A DNA stretch of 64,000 nucleotides from NCBI RefSeq assembly GCF_001580915.1, contig NZ_LHZQ01000213.1, forward strand, positions 1-64,000, in the 5' to 3' direction. The position numbers and the translations under genes are program-made. This DNA comes from Acetobacter tropicalis (GTDB taxonomy: Bacteria > Pseudomonadota > Alphaproteobacteria > Acetobacterales > Acetobacteraceae). The notes below the pieces were generated by a model that saw nothing but the letters and a program-made list of their open reading frames with translations, was not told where the DNA came from and searched no databases. Positions 29,698 through 37,712 of the stretch are shown here, piece after piece (the stretch's first letter is position 1; every line of letters starts with the position of its first letter).

Positions 29698-30837
29698 TCA
29701 GAATCGGGGCTGCTGGGAGTTCTGCTGGTTCCAGTTGGGCGCGGACAGGTGAACATGCATGCCACCATCGGCCTGAGCAGGACCTTTAGAGGATGCTGGC
29801 GTGGTTGAGGATGATGCCGCAGCCGGTTGGGGCGCAACAAGCATGCTGACAGGCACCAGTGTAATGCCCACATCTTTCAGGTGCGGAATCCACGCACGCA
29901 GGCAGGCCAGAGCCACAGGGCGCAAAGGCCCCATCACCCCAATGGCGCGGCCATTCCGGCGTGCTGCCTGCTGAAGTTTCAGCAACTGGATATCAATATT
30001 GACGATATCTGTATCGGTATTGATGCTGACATCCGCTGTGCCAATGGCGCCCGGCCCCTGCGCGGCTGTTCCCGGTGTTGCGTTCAGGTAGAGAAGGCCG
30101 CGCTTATCAATATCAGTCAGAATAGGCGTGAAAGCAGGAGAGTGAGGAAACGCGCCGCCATTCTGGCCGGAAAAGGCGTTGGTTACACCTGCATAGCCCG
30201 CAAGGCTTGAAAGCGCCCAGCTATAGTTTTCCATATTTTTAGATGCGGAAAGCCCAGCCCCCAAGGCTCTGGGGCCAGCATTGTTCGCAGCCTTGGCGTC
30301 TGCTCCGCCTGCGGCTTTATCGTCCTGAACCGGCAGGGACAACAAGGTTTCATGCTTGTGGGCACGCGCCTGCTGGATAATGTCATCCGCATCAGAGACA
30401 TAGGGAGAAATGGCCAGAGAAACCGGACCGGGCAGGGAGGTCATGGCTTCCTGCGTCAACGCCTCAGAATCCCCCACGCCGTCAATCAGCAGTGCCACCT
30501 GGGCGGAGCCTGCGGGCACATCTACCACAGGGGCGGCATAGACCTGGCGTGCCATACGCCCATGCTGGCCGCGCTTGGGCAGTGCGTAGCCATTCGGGCC
30601 ACTATGGTTTTCAAGCAGGTCCGCCTGTAGGCCGGGAATATCGATTTTGGCCGCCTGCGGCTGCGCAGAGTCTGCTGAGGGTAGATCAATGTCCTGACCG
30701 CCAATTTCCGGACGCGGCGGCCCCATGATCTGCAAGGTGATTGCCAGCACGCCAGCCACAGCGGCAGTGCCCCCCCAGAAGCGAACAAAGGCCCGGCCAG
30801 AAGGTGGCATCTGCTGCCACAGGGACGTGCTGTGCAT
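29698..30837 (-). CDS. Divergent polysaccharide deacetylase family protein
   Basis: A 379-residue protein. One N-terminal membrane helix (AAVAGVLAITLQIMGPP) is followed by a Pro/Ala-rich linker. A divergent NodB-like deacetylase domain then spans about residues 120-340 (VALLIDGVGDSEALTQEA, LPGPVSLAISPYVSDAD, HETLLSLPVQ). Usual metal ligands are only partly visible, as in this family. A Ser/Pro-rich tail ends it. ATG 30837 has an AGGA 9 bases upstream and is preferred over GTG 30855. Its place after envC and ctpA suggests a role in peptidoglycan or envelope metabolism. Catalytic activity is not established for the family. Confidence 0.82.
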   Translation of the reverse strand: MHSTSLWQQMPPSGRAFVRFWGGTAAVAGVLAITLQIMGPPRPEIGGQDIDLPSADSAQPQAAKIDIPGLQADLLENHSGPNGYALPKRGQHGRMARQVYAAPVVDVPAGSAQVALLIDGVGDSEALTQEAMTSLPGPVSLAISPYVSDADDIIQQARAHKHETLLSLPVQDDKAAGGADAKAANNAGPRALGAGLSASKNMENYSWALSSLAGYAGVTNAFSGQNGGAFPHSPAFTPILTDIDKRGLLYLNATPGTAAQGPGAIGTADVSINTDTDIVNIDIQLLKLQQAARRNGRAIGVMGPLRPVALACLRAWIPHLKDVGITLVPVSMLVAPQPAAASSSTTPASSKGPAQADGGMHVHLSAPNWNQQNSQQPRF

Positions 30838-30858
30838 GATGGCTGTTCCTGTCACGGA

Positions 30859-32301
30859 TTAATGGTGCGGGGCTTCGTCCTTGGTCACCACTTTTGCAGG
30901 CGGCAGGGCGGCAGCCGGATCAGGCGCAGGCAATCCTGCCATGGAGCGCACAACTCGCAATCCCTGCTGAAGCTGGAAATCCGTTTTGGGTTTGGTGTAG
31001 TCAAATTCAGGCCAGTTGGCCGGAGGCTCAGCCGGAATATCCTTGGCAATGGCCGGCAGATCCGTGCGGGGCACGGCTTTGGTCTGGTTGCCACCCTGAT
31101 TTTTCAGAATATGTTCAAGATCTGCTTCATGCAGGCTGAAGCCGGGGTCTTCGCGCGTTTCCCGAACGGCAATATCGGGCGTAATGCCCAGCGCCTGAAT
31201 GGATCGACCGGAAGGCGTATAGTAGCGCGCCGTGGTCAGGCGGATGGCACCGTTGCCCGGAATGGGCATGATGGACTGCACGGACCCCTTGCCGAAGGAT
31301 TTTGTACCCACCAGCACGGCACGATGATGGTCCTGCAATGCGCCGGAGACAATTTCAGATGCCGAGGCTGACCCACCGTTGATCAGCACCACAACGGGCA
31401 GACCATCGGTAATATCTGTACCGTGGGCATCCCAGCGCTGGCTGTCCTTGGGGTGGCGGGCGCGGGTGGAGACAATCTCGCCAGACCGGATGAAGCTGGA
31501 AGACACATCAATGGCCTGATTCAGCAGGCCGCCGGGGTCATTCCGTAGGTCCAGCACCAGCCCGGCCAGCTTGCCGCCGGCCTGCTGCTTCAACTGGTTG
31601 TAGGCTTTGAGCAGCCCTTTTTCCGTTTCCTCATTGAACTGGGCAATGCGGATATAGCCGATGCGATCATACAGTGCGGATTTGATCACTTCGATATGAA
31701 TGATCTCACGCGTCAGCGTCAGGACGATGGGCTTGGGTGTTTTTTCACGCACCAGCGTCAGGGTGATCTTGGTGTTGGGTTTGCCGCGCATTTTCTTCAC
31801 GGCTTCATCCAGCGGCGTGCCATCAACGGGGTGGCCATCCACGGCGATGATATAATCACCCGGCTTGATGCCAGCGCGGAAGCCCGGCGTGCCATCCACA
31901 GGCGAGACAACGCGGATATGGCCGTCCTGCTGCTGAAGCTCCAGCCCAAGCCCGCCGAACTCGCCTTTCATCTGCACCATCATGTCTTCGTACTGCTTTT
32001 CAGTCATGTACGAACTATGGGGGTCTAGCCCGGTGAGCATGCCGTTCAGGGCGTTGGTGATCAGATCCTTGTCAGAAACAGGTTCAACATAGTCTGCACG
32101 GACAAGGTCAAGCACGGTGCCAAACAGGGTCAGCAGCCGGTAGGTTTCCGCATGGTTGGCGGTAGGGGAGGCATCGGGCGCCTTCTCAGCCAGCGCGGGG
32201 GAGGCGAGCATGCCTGCGCCAGAAAGCACTCCTGAGTGGGAGGCCACGGCAAGGCCTGCCAGAAAGGTAGCGCCGAGCATCAGACCTGTGCGGAACTTCA
32301 T
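30859..32301 (-). CDS. ctpA: S41-family carboxy-terminal processing protease
   Basis: A 480-residue exported serine protease. A signal sequence (LMLGATFLAGLAVASHSG) precedes the N-terminal helical part, a PDZ domain (GLGLELQQQDGHIRVV, GIKPGDYIIAVDG) and the S41 core. The catalytic Ser lies in NGGSASASEIVSGAL and the general-base Lys in GTKSFGKGSVQ. Family members trim periplasmic proteins and control cell-wall hydrolases. Start at ATG 32301, which has AGGAG 11 bases upstream and puts the signal peptide first; the frame is open to 32418. The gene follows envC at a 167-base distance, so it may have its own promoter. Confidence 0.92.
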   Translation of the reverse strand: MKFRTGLMLGATFLAGLAVASHSGVLSGAGMLASPALAEKAPDASPTANHAETYRLLTLFGTVLDLVRADYVEPVSDKDLITNALNGMLTGLDPHSSYMTEKQYEDMMVQMKGEFGGLGLELQQQDGHIRVVSPVDGTPGFRAGIKPGDYIIAVDGHPVDGTPLDEAVKKMRGKPNTKITLTLVREKTPKPIVLTLTREIIHIEVIKSALYDRIGYIRIAQFNEETEKGLLKAYNQLKQQAGGKLAGLVLDLRNDPGGLLNQAIDVSSSFIRSGEIVSTRARHPKDSQRWDAHGTDITDGLPVVVLINGGSASASEIVSGALQDHHRAVLVGTKSFGKGSVQSIMPIPGNGAIRLTTARYYTPSGRSIQALGITPDIAVRETREDPGFSLHEADLEHILKNQGGNQTKAVPRTDLPAIAKDIPAEPPANWPEFDYTKPKTDFQLQQGLRVVRSMAGLPAPDPAAALPPAKVVTKDEAPHH

Positions 32302-32468
32302 GCGATCTCGTCTCCTGTCGCCGGGCGTGGCCCGTGCGGTCGTATCCTGTACTGTTGTATTGCACATCGTGCGGCCAAACCGGAGCAGTGTCTGCTTCTT
32401 GCCACCACTCTGCGGCAACGGAGAGTAGCGGCTTCTGCCGCTCAGGAAAACTGCCTGTGCGCTTTTCC

Positions 32469-33977
32469 TTACAGGAATGGCGCAGGGTTGACAGCCTTCT
32501 GACCATGGCGAAGCTGAATAAACAAGGTGCCGGAGCCCCCCATATGCCCAACGGGTGCGCCTTTTGTGAGGCTTTGCCCGGTTTCAACATCTAGTCCACC
32601 CAGTCCCGCCATGACAAAACGGTAATGCTGCCCGCAGTTGAGGATGATCATCTGGCCATAAGTTCTGAACGGGCCTGCAAAATCAACGCGCCCCGAACAG
32701 GGGGTGCGTACGCTGGCACCCGGCGGGGTGCGGTAGGTCACACCCGTTGCCGGACCAGATTCGGTGGCGGAACCCCATGTTGTTACCAGTGCGCCCGCCA
32801 CGGGGCGCGTGCCGCCACCCGTTGGCGCACGCTCACTCAGGCCCGGACCTGCTGATGTCTGAATAGCCTGCATCTTCCGGCGTGCTGCATCGGCCTGCTC
32901 CTGCGCGCGGCGGCGGGCGGCCTCATCCTTTGCCGCCTGATGGGCGCGCTCGGCTGCGGCAATTTCCTTTTGCAGGGCGGCTTCCGCATTGGCTTGCAGC
33001 GCATCCAGACGGGAGACGGCATCCTGAAGGGTGGAGGCTTTTTTTGTGGCGTCTTCCAACCGTTGAGAAGCTGCGCGGGCGGCGGCGTTGGCCTGCCGCT
33101 GGGCATCACGCGCTTTGAGGGCCTGCTGCTTTACCGTGTCACGCTGCCGGGTCTGGGTCTGTTGCAGGGTGGCAAGCTGGGTAAGGTGGGTTGAGAGTTC
33201 GGTATCAAGGGCTGTCAGTTTTTCCTGTCTGGCCCGCATATCCTCGGCCTGATGCTCCAACTCCCGTGAGAGGCCACGCAGAACCAGAAACCCTGTTACA
33301 GCTTCCCCCTGTGGTACGGGGGCAGCCAGAAGGGTATCTGAGGGGTAAAGGGACAGGCGTTCGGCCAACGGAAGCACGGGGGAGAGCGCTTTTGCATCTT
33401 CCTCCAACGCGGCATGAAGGCTGGTCTGTTCTTTCCGGATATCTGCAATACGGGAATCGAGATCAGCAATCTGCTGTTCCGTGGTTTGCAACTGCGTGGT
33501 GGCGCTAACGGTCGCGGCGGAAAGCGCAGTGGCTTTGGCGGCACTTTGAACGGCCAGCGCCTGAGCCGCCGCATTCCGTGCGCGGGAGGCTTCCACCGCC
33601 GCAGCTTGTGCCGCTTTTTGCCGGTTTATGGCATCCCGTTGGGCCTGCGTGGTTTGCAGCGCCTGCCGCGCCTGCAGCACAGATTGCTCGGCCTGCTGTT
33701 CCGCTTTTGTTGTTGGAGTGCTGCTGCCGGAGGCTTTGGAGTTTCTGGTGTGGCTGCGTGAGGACGCGGTGTGATGGTGGCTGGCAGAGGACTGGTTGCT
33801 GGCATGCCCAGCGCTATGGCTGCTTTTGGCCGCTCTGGTTTTTTGCGAAGCAGCTAGCGCCGTGCCGGGGGATATTCCAGCCCCTACAGTCAGAAGCACG
33901 GCGGCAAGGCCACACACTCCCCCCGCCAGAAGGCGGCGCTGGGCAGAGGGGGGAGAGGGTGGCAGCGTAAAGAGCAT
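32469..33977 (-). CDS. envC: EnvC-like murein hydrolase activator (degenerate LytM/M23 domain)
   Basis: A 502-residue exported protein. A signal peptide (LLAGGVCGLAAVLLTVGAG) is followed by a Ser/His-rich linker (about residues 45-90), a very long coiled coil (about 90-370; repeated Gln/Ala/Arg heptads) and a C-terminal M23 (LytM) fold (about 390-502). The zinc ligands of active M23 enzymes are missing: the usual HxxxD is replaced in the ATGVTYRTPPGA region, and HxH by LFIQLRHG. It therefore should not cut peptidoglycan but activate amidases, as EnvC does in division. The start codon is adjacent to the stop of gpmI. Confidence 0.85.
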   Translation of the reverse strand: MLFTLPPSPPSAQRRLLAGGVCGLAAVLLTVGAGISPGTALAASQKTRAAKSSHSAGHASNQSSASHHHTASSRSHTRNSKASGSSTPTTKAEQQAEQSVLQARQALQTTQAQRDAINRQKAAQAAAVEASRARNAAAQALAVQSAAKATALSAATVSATTQLQTTEQQIADLDSRIADIRKEQTSLHAALEEDAKALSPVLPLAERLSLYPSDTLLAAPVPQGEAVTGFLVLRGLSRELEHQAEDMRARQEKLTALDTELSTHLTQLATLQQTQTRQRDTVKQQALKARDAQRQANAAARAASQRLEDATKKASTLQDAVSRLDALQANAEAALQKEIAAAERAHQAAKDEAARRRAQEQADAARRKMQAIQTSAGPGLSERAPTGGGTRPVAGALVTTWGSATESGPATGVTYRTPPGASVRTPCSGRVDFAGPFRTYGQMIILNCGQHYRFVMAGLGGLDVETGQSLTKGAPVGHMGGSGTLFIQLRHGQKAVNPAPFL

Positions 33978-35516
33978 TCAGTCCGTTAACAGGGATACGC
34001 CGGTCATGTCATCCGGTTTGGGCAGGCCCATCATATCCAGCAGGGTTGGGGCCAGATCTGCCAGCCTGCCATCTTTCAGTTTTCGGTCGCCTACATTGAA
34101 GGCCACCAGCGGAACAACATTAAGCGTGTGGGCCGTGTGAGGCACCCCGGTATCCGGGTCTCTCATGGTTTCGCAGTTGCCATGATCCGCTGTAACCAGC
34201 AATGCACCATTCTGCTTTTTCAAAGCCTCCAGAATACGGCCTACGCCCGTATCAACCGTCTCAACCGCTTTGATGGCTGCTTTCAGAACCCCCGTATGTC
34301 CCACCATGTCCGGATTGGCGAAGTTCAGCACAATCAGATCATACGTGCCGCTTTCAATGGCATGCACGGCTTTATCCGTCAGTTCCGGCGCGGACATTTC
34401 GGGCTGGAGATCATAGGTGGCGACTTTGGGGGAAGGGACCATGATACGGTCTTCTCCCTCAAACAGCGTTTCCCGGCCACCATTCAGAAAATAGGTGACA
34501 TGCGGGTATTTTTCGGTCTCCGCCATGCGCAACTGTTTGCGGCCTGCGCGGGAGACAACTTCACCCAGAATATTGGTGAGTGTTTCCGGCGGGAACAGGA
34601 TGGAAATACGTTCCACCAACGTATCGCTGTAATGGGTCATACCCAGTACGGCCGCGAAGGAAACCACCTTATGGCGTGCAAAGCCGTCAAAATCAGGCTC
34701 CACCAGCGCATCAAGAAGTTGCCGGATACGGTCTGCACGGAAATTGAAGGAGAGAATAGCATCTCCATCCTTCATGCCGGTGTAGCCTTCAAGCACCGTG
34801 GGGAGAATGAATTCGTCCGTGGTATTGGCCTTGTAGGCGTCTGCAATCACATCCTGCGCGGTTGCGGCTTTCGGCCCTTCGGCAGTGACAATGGCGTTGT
34901 AGGCTTTTTCAACCCGCTCCCAACGCTTGTCGCGGTCCATGGCGTAATACCGGCCGCTGACAGTTGCGAGGGTGACACCTTCGGGTAGCTCAGCCTGCAA
35001 CTTTTCCAGATACCCCTGAGCAGATTGCGGTGGTGTGTCTCGCCCGTCTGTAAAGACATGAAACGCGACGGGAATACCCGCTTCCGCCACAATACGGGCG
35101 AGTGAAACCGCATGATCCTGATGCGCATGCACCCCACCGGGGGAGACAAGGCCCATCAGATGACAGGTGCCTCCGGTTTTTTTCAGCGTAGCAAGAAAAG
35201 CCTGCATCACAGGGCTACGGGCAACAGACCCGTCCCGCAGGGCGGTAAAGATCCGGGGCAGTTCCTGCATGACCACACGACCGGCCCCGATATTCAGATG
35301 CCCGACTTCCGAATTACCCATCTGGCCTTCCGGCAGGCCCACATCCTCGCCGCAGGTGCGCAGAAAGCTGCGCGGCGCATTGGCCCAAAGCGCATCAAAA
35401 ACGGGCGTGTTGGCAAGCTGGACGGCGTTATCTGAGGAGTCTTCTCTCCAGCCGAACCCATCAAGAATAACCAGCATGACGGGACGTTTGTGCTGCTGCG
35501 GCGCGGAGGTGCTCAT
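33978..35516 (-). CDS. gpmI: 2,3-bisphosphoglycerate-independent phosphoglycerate mutase
   Basis: Interconverts 3- and 2-phosphoglycerate in glycolysis, with two metal ions and a phosphoserine intermediate. The 512-residue form starts at ATG 35516 (MSTSAPQQHKRPVMLVILDG) and has the usual length. The metal ligand Asp is in VILDGFGWRED, and the catalytic Ser in GQMGNSEVGHLNIGAGR. LVTADHGNCE near residue 440 supplies further ligands. The frame is open to 35651, but the upstream 45 residues are Lys-rich and unlike the family. It heads the envelope cluster envC-ctpA-deacetylase-rppH. Confidence 0.95.
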   Translation of the reverse strand: MSTSAPQQHKRPVMLVILDGFGWREDSSDNAVQLANTPVFDALWANAPRSFLRTCGEDVGLPEGQMGNSEVGHLNIGAGRVVMQELPRIFTALRDGSVARSPVMQAFLATLKKTGGTCHLMGLVSPGGVHAHQDHAVSLARIVAEAGIPVAFHVFTDGRDTPPQSAQGYLEKLQAELPEGVTLATVSGRYYAMDRDKRWERVEKAYNAIVTAEGPKAATAQDVIADAYKANTTDEFILPTVLEGYTGMKDGDAILSFNFRADRIRQLLDALVEPDFDGFARHKVVSFAAVLGMTHYSDTLVERISILFPPETLTNILGEVVSRAGRKQLRMAETEKYPHVTYFLNGGRETLFEGEDRIMVPSPKVATYDLQPEMSAPELTDKAVHAIESGTYDLIVLNFANPDMVGHTGVLKAAIKAVETVDTGVGRILEALKKQNGALLVTADHGNCETMRDPDTGVPHTAHTLNVVPLVAFNVGDRKLKDGRLADLAPTLLDMMGLPKPDDMTGVSLLTD

Positions 35517-35898
35517 GGGGGCATGCCTTCTTATGTTTTTGTTGGAAAGATCATGCCACCAAATGCCTTTTTTCACAAAGGGGACAGACGTTTTCTTCCT
35601 GGAAAGCTCGCAGGGCTTCTTGTAGCGGATTTTCAGGACAACCTGACGCAAGCGATGTTTCAGGCCGAGATGGGGCCTGACAATACCGGCTCAGAATGCC
35701 GTGGAGGGTTTCCGGCGAAAAATTCTGCTCGGAAGGAAATTTTTTTCGTCAGGACAAACTATGTCAGGAAACATCCTCAAAAGCAGCGTGCCACACTTTA
35801 ATGGGGACGCGCCTTATGCGGAGAATGAGAAGGACGAAATAAGGGAGTGTTGAGAAAAAAGACGGGGAGGCAGCGTGCCTCACCCGTCGGAAAGTGTC
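35517..35898. other. Intergenic region between ilvA and gpmI
   Basis: About 380 bases read on the minus strand from the end of ilvA into gpmI. It contains the ilvA terminator at 35855-35888 and must hold the gpmI promoter. A GTCAGGA sequence is repeated at 35749-35755 and 35764-35770, and an A/T-rich near-palindrome lies around 35717-35747. No gene is recognisable. Confidence 0.5.
35855..35888 (-). terminator. Rho-independent terminator of the carA-carB-greA-ilvA cluster
   Basis: On the minus strand GACGGG and GAGGCA-type arms (35861-35871 with 35875-35888, one bulged base) form a stable stem with a short loop. It is followed by six T (35855-35860), ten bases beyond the ilvA stop. Confidence 0.85.
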
Positions 35899-37095
35899 TT
35901 AGGCGCGGCGCACAATATAGGAGTGGCCGAGCGCTTTGGTAATCAGTGCTGCGTGTTCGGGGTCGCGCGCTTCGATCATGACTTCCAGCTCCGCTGCCTG
36001 AACGGAGGGAGCCGCAAACAGGCGCTGGTGAGATACTTCTATTATGTTGCCACCAGCTTCCCCAATGGTCTTGGAAATATCGGCCAGAACGCCAGGGCGA
36101 TCTGGAATTTCCATGATCAGGCGGAGAATGCGCCCATCGCGCAGCATGGCGCGCAGAAGGGTATTGGCCAGAATACGGCTATCAATGTTGCCGCCAGAAA
36201 TAGGCAGCGCCACCTTTTTACCCCGGAACACGTCCGGGTAAGTCAGCACCGCCGCCAGTGCCGCAGCACCAGCACCTTCACTGATCTGCTTTGCCCCTTC
36301 TGCTAGCAGAGTGATGGCGGTTTCTACCGCACATTCGGGCACGACCAGAACTTTGGAGACCAGCTTGCGGATGACTTCATCCGGGGCTTTGCCAATCTGC
36401 AGAACCGCAATGCCTTCTGCAATGGTCGAGCCGCCATTGGGATGGGTCGCAGGGCCGGGGAAGGCTGAGAGGGAATCATACCCTTCCACTTCCACACCAA
36501 TCAGTTCCATGTCCGGGCGCATGGCGCGCGTGGCGACAGCACACCCGCTGAGCAGACCGCCGCCGCCAATGGGGGCGACCAGCATATCCAGCGGACCGGC
36601 ATCTTCCAGCAGTTCCAGCGCGCATGTGCCCTGGCCTGCCATAATGGCAGGATCATCATACGGATGGATGAAGGTGCGGCCTTCCCGTGCCTGAAGATCC
36701 TGTGCGAACAGCAGGGCTTCTGCAAAGCTTTCGCCTTCCAGAACCACGCGGGCACCCCAGTTACGGGTACGCACCACCTTACCGGCAGGCGTGAATTTGG
36801 GCATGACGATTACGGCATCAATACCCAGCAGGCTGGCATGACGTGCCACGCCCTGCGCATGGTTGCCGGCCGAAACGGCAATCACCCCGCGCTGGCGTTC
36901 TTCAGGTGTCAGCAGGGCCAGCTTGTTGGCGGCCCCCCGTTCCTTGAAGGAGCCAACGGCCTGAAGGTTTTCAAGCTTCAGGGTAATGTCCGCGCCCGTG
37001 GCCTTGGACAGCGCGTGAGAGGAAATCGTGGGCGTGCGGAGAACATTGCCCTTGATTCGCCCCGCCGCTGCGGTGACGTCCTCAAACGAGATCAT
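35899..37095 (-). CDS. ilvA: Threonine ammonia-lyase (threonine dehydratase)
   Basis: Converts L-threonine to 2-oxobutanoate and ammonia, the first step of isoleucine synthesis. A 398-residue fold type II PLP enzyme: the PLP lysine lies in QAVGSFKERGAANK (near residue 51). The phosphate-binding Gly loop appears as IGGGGLLSG, and SAGNHAQGVARHA is also typical. A single C-terminal ACT-like domain (about 325-398, IMEIPDRPGVLADISKTI) provides amino-acid control, as in the shorter biosynthetic/TdcB-like type. The start lies just 1 base after the greA stop, so it is the end of that cluster. Confidence 0.93.
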   Translation of the reverse strand: MISFEDVTAAAGRIKGNVLRTPTISSHALSKATGADITLKLENLQAVGSFKERGAANKLALLTPEERQRGVIAVSAGNHAQGVARHASLLGIDAVIVMPKFTPAGKVVRTRNWGARVVLEGESFAEALLFAQDLQAREGRTFIHPYDDPAIMAGQGTCALELLEDAGPLDMLVAPIGGGGLLSGCAVATRAMRPDMELIGVEVEGYDSLSAFPGPATHPNGGSTIAEGIAVLQIGKAPDEVIRKLVSKVLVVPECAVETAITLLAEGAKQISEGAGAAALAAVLTYPDVFRGKKVALPISGGNIDSRILANTLLRAMLRDGRILRLIMEIPDRPGVLADISKTIGEAGGNIIEVSHQRLFAAPSVQAAELEVMIEARDPEHAALITKALGHSYIVRRA

Positions 37096-37096
37096 G

Positions 37097-37570
37097 TCAG
37101 ATGAATTTCACGGAAAGGATTTCATACGTCCGGTCACCGCCCGGAGCAGGCACGGAAATGCTGTCTCCTTCATGCTTGCCGATCAGAGCCTTGGCCAGCG
37201 GGGAGGAAATGGACAGCAGGTTCTGTTTGATGTCGGCTTCATACACGCCAACAATCTGGTAAGTGGCTTCCTTGTCCGTGTCTTCATCAACCACGGTTAC
37301 GGTTGCGCCAAACTTCACCTGATCGCCAGAAAGGCTGGTGGGGTCGATCACCTCGGCGGTGGAGACAATTTCTTCCAGCTCAAGGATACGGCCTTCGGTA
37401 AAAGACTGCCGTTCACGGGCTGCATGATATTCCGCGTTTTCGGACAGATCCCCATGGCTTCGGGCTTCCGCAATGGCGCGGATAATGGCCGGACGTTCCT
37501 CGGACTTGAGCCTGCGGAGTTCGTCTTCAAGACGCTTCAAGCCTTTGCCCGTCATTGGAGTTTTCTGCAA
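37097..37570 (-). CDS. greA: Transcription elongation factor GreA
   Basis: Rescues backtracked RNA polymerase by stimulating transcript cleavage. The 157-residue form begins [20 protein letters not shown], like other GreA proteins. The acidic tip of the N-terminal coiled coil is in [16 protein letters not shown], and the C-terminal FKBP-like domain ends with [17 protein letters not shown] choose TTG at 37570 because the codons after it match the canonical GreA start and a GGGGA lies 6 bases upstream. ATG 37555 would drop five residues; ATG 37612 adds an unlikely extension. Read after carB, separated from it by hairpins. Confidence 0.9.
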   Translation of the reverse strand: MQKTPMTGKGLKRLEDELRRLKSEERPAIIRAIAEARSHGDLSENAEYHAARERQSFTEGRILELEEIVSTAEVIDPTSLSGDQVKFGATVTVVDEDTDKEATYQIVGVYEADIKQNLLSISSPLAKALIGKHEGDSISVPAPGGDRTYEILSVKFI

Positions 37571-37650
37571 GGCGTATCCCCAAAGTGATTTTGCCAGCAC
37601 ACTGGCTGGCATTAAAGTGACACAGATAAGCGGGCACGCACCGCGCCGCT

Positions 37651-37706
37651 AAAAAAGCGGGCAGCCACCCGTCCGGAACAGCCGGGCAGGCTGTAACGCC
37701 TGCCCG
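37651..37706 (-). terminator. Terminator or attenuator hairpins between carB and greA
   Basis: On the minus strand, segment 37698-37706 can pair perfectly with 37683-37691 (9 bp). It can also pair with 37658-37666 (7 bp plus one after a mismatch), which is followed directly by six T (37656-37651). The two foldings exclude each other, a terminator/antiterminator-like layout. It could end most carAB transcripts or simply be a terminator with a stabilising second hairpin. Confidence 0.5.
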
Positions 37707-37712
37707 TTCTGA

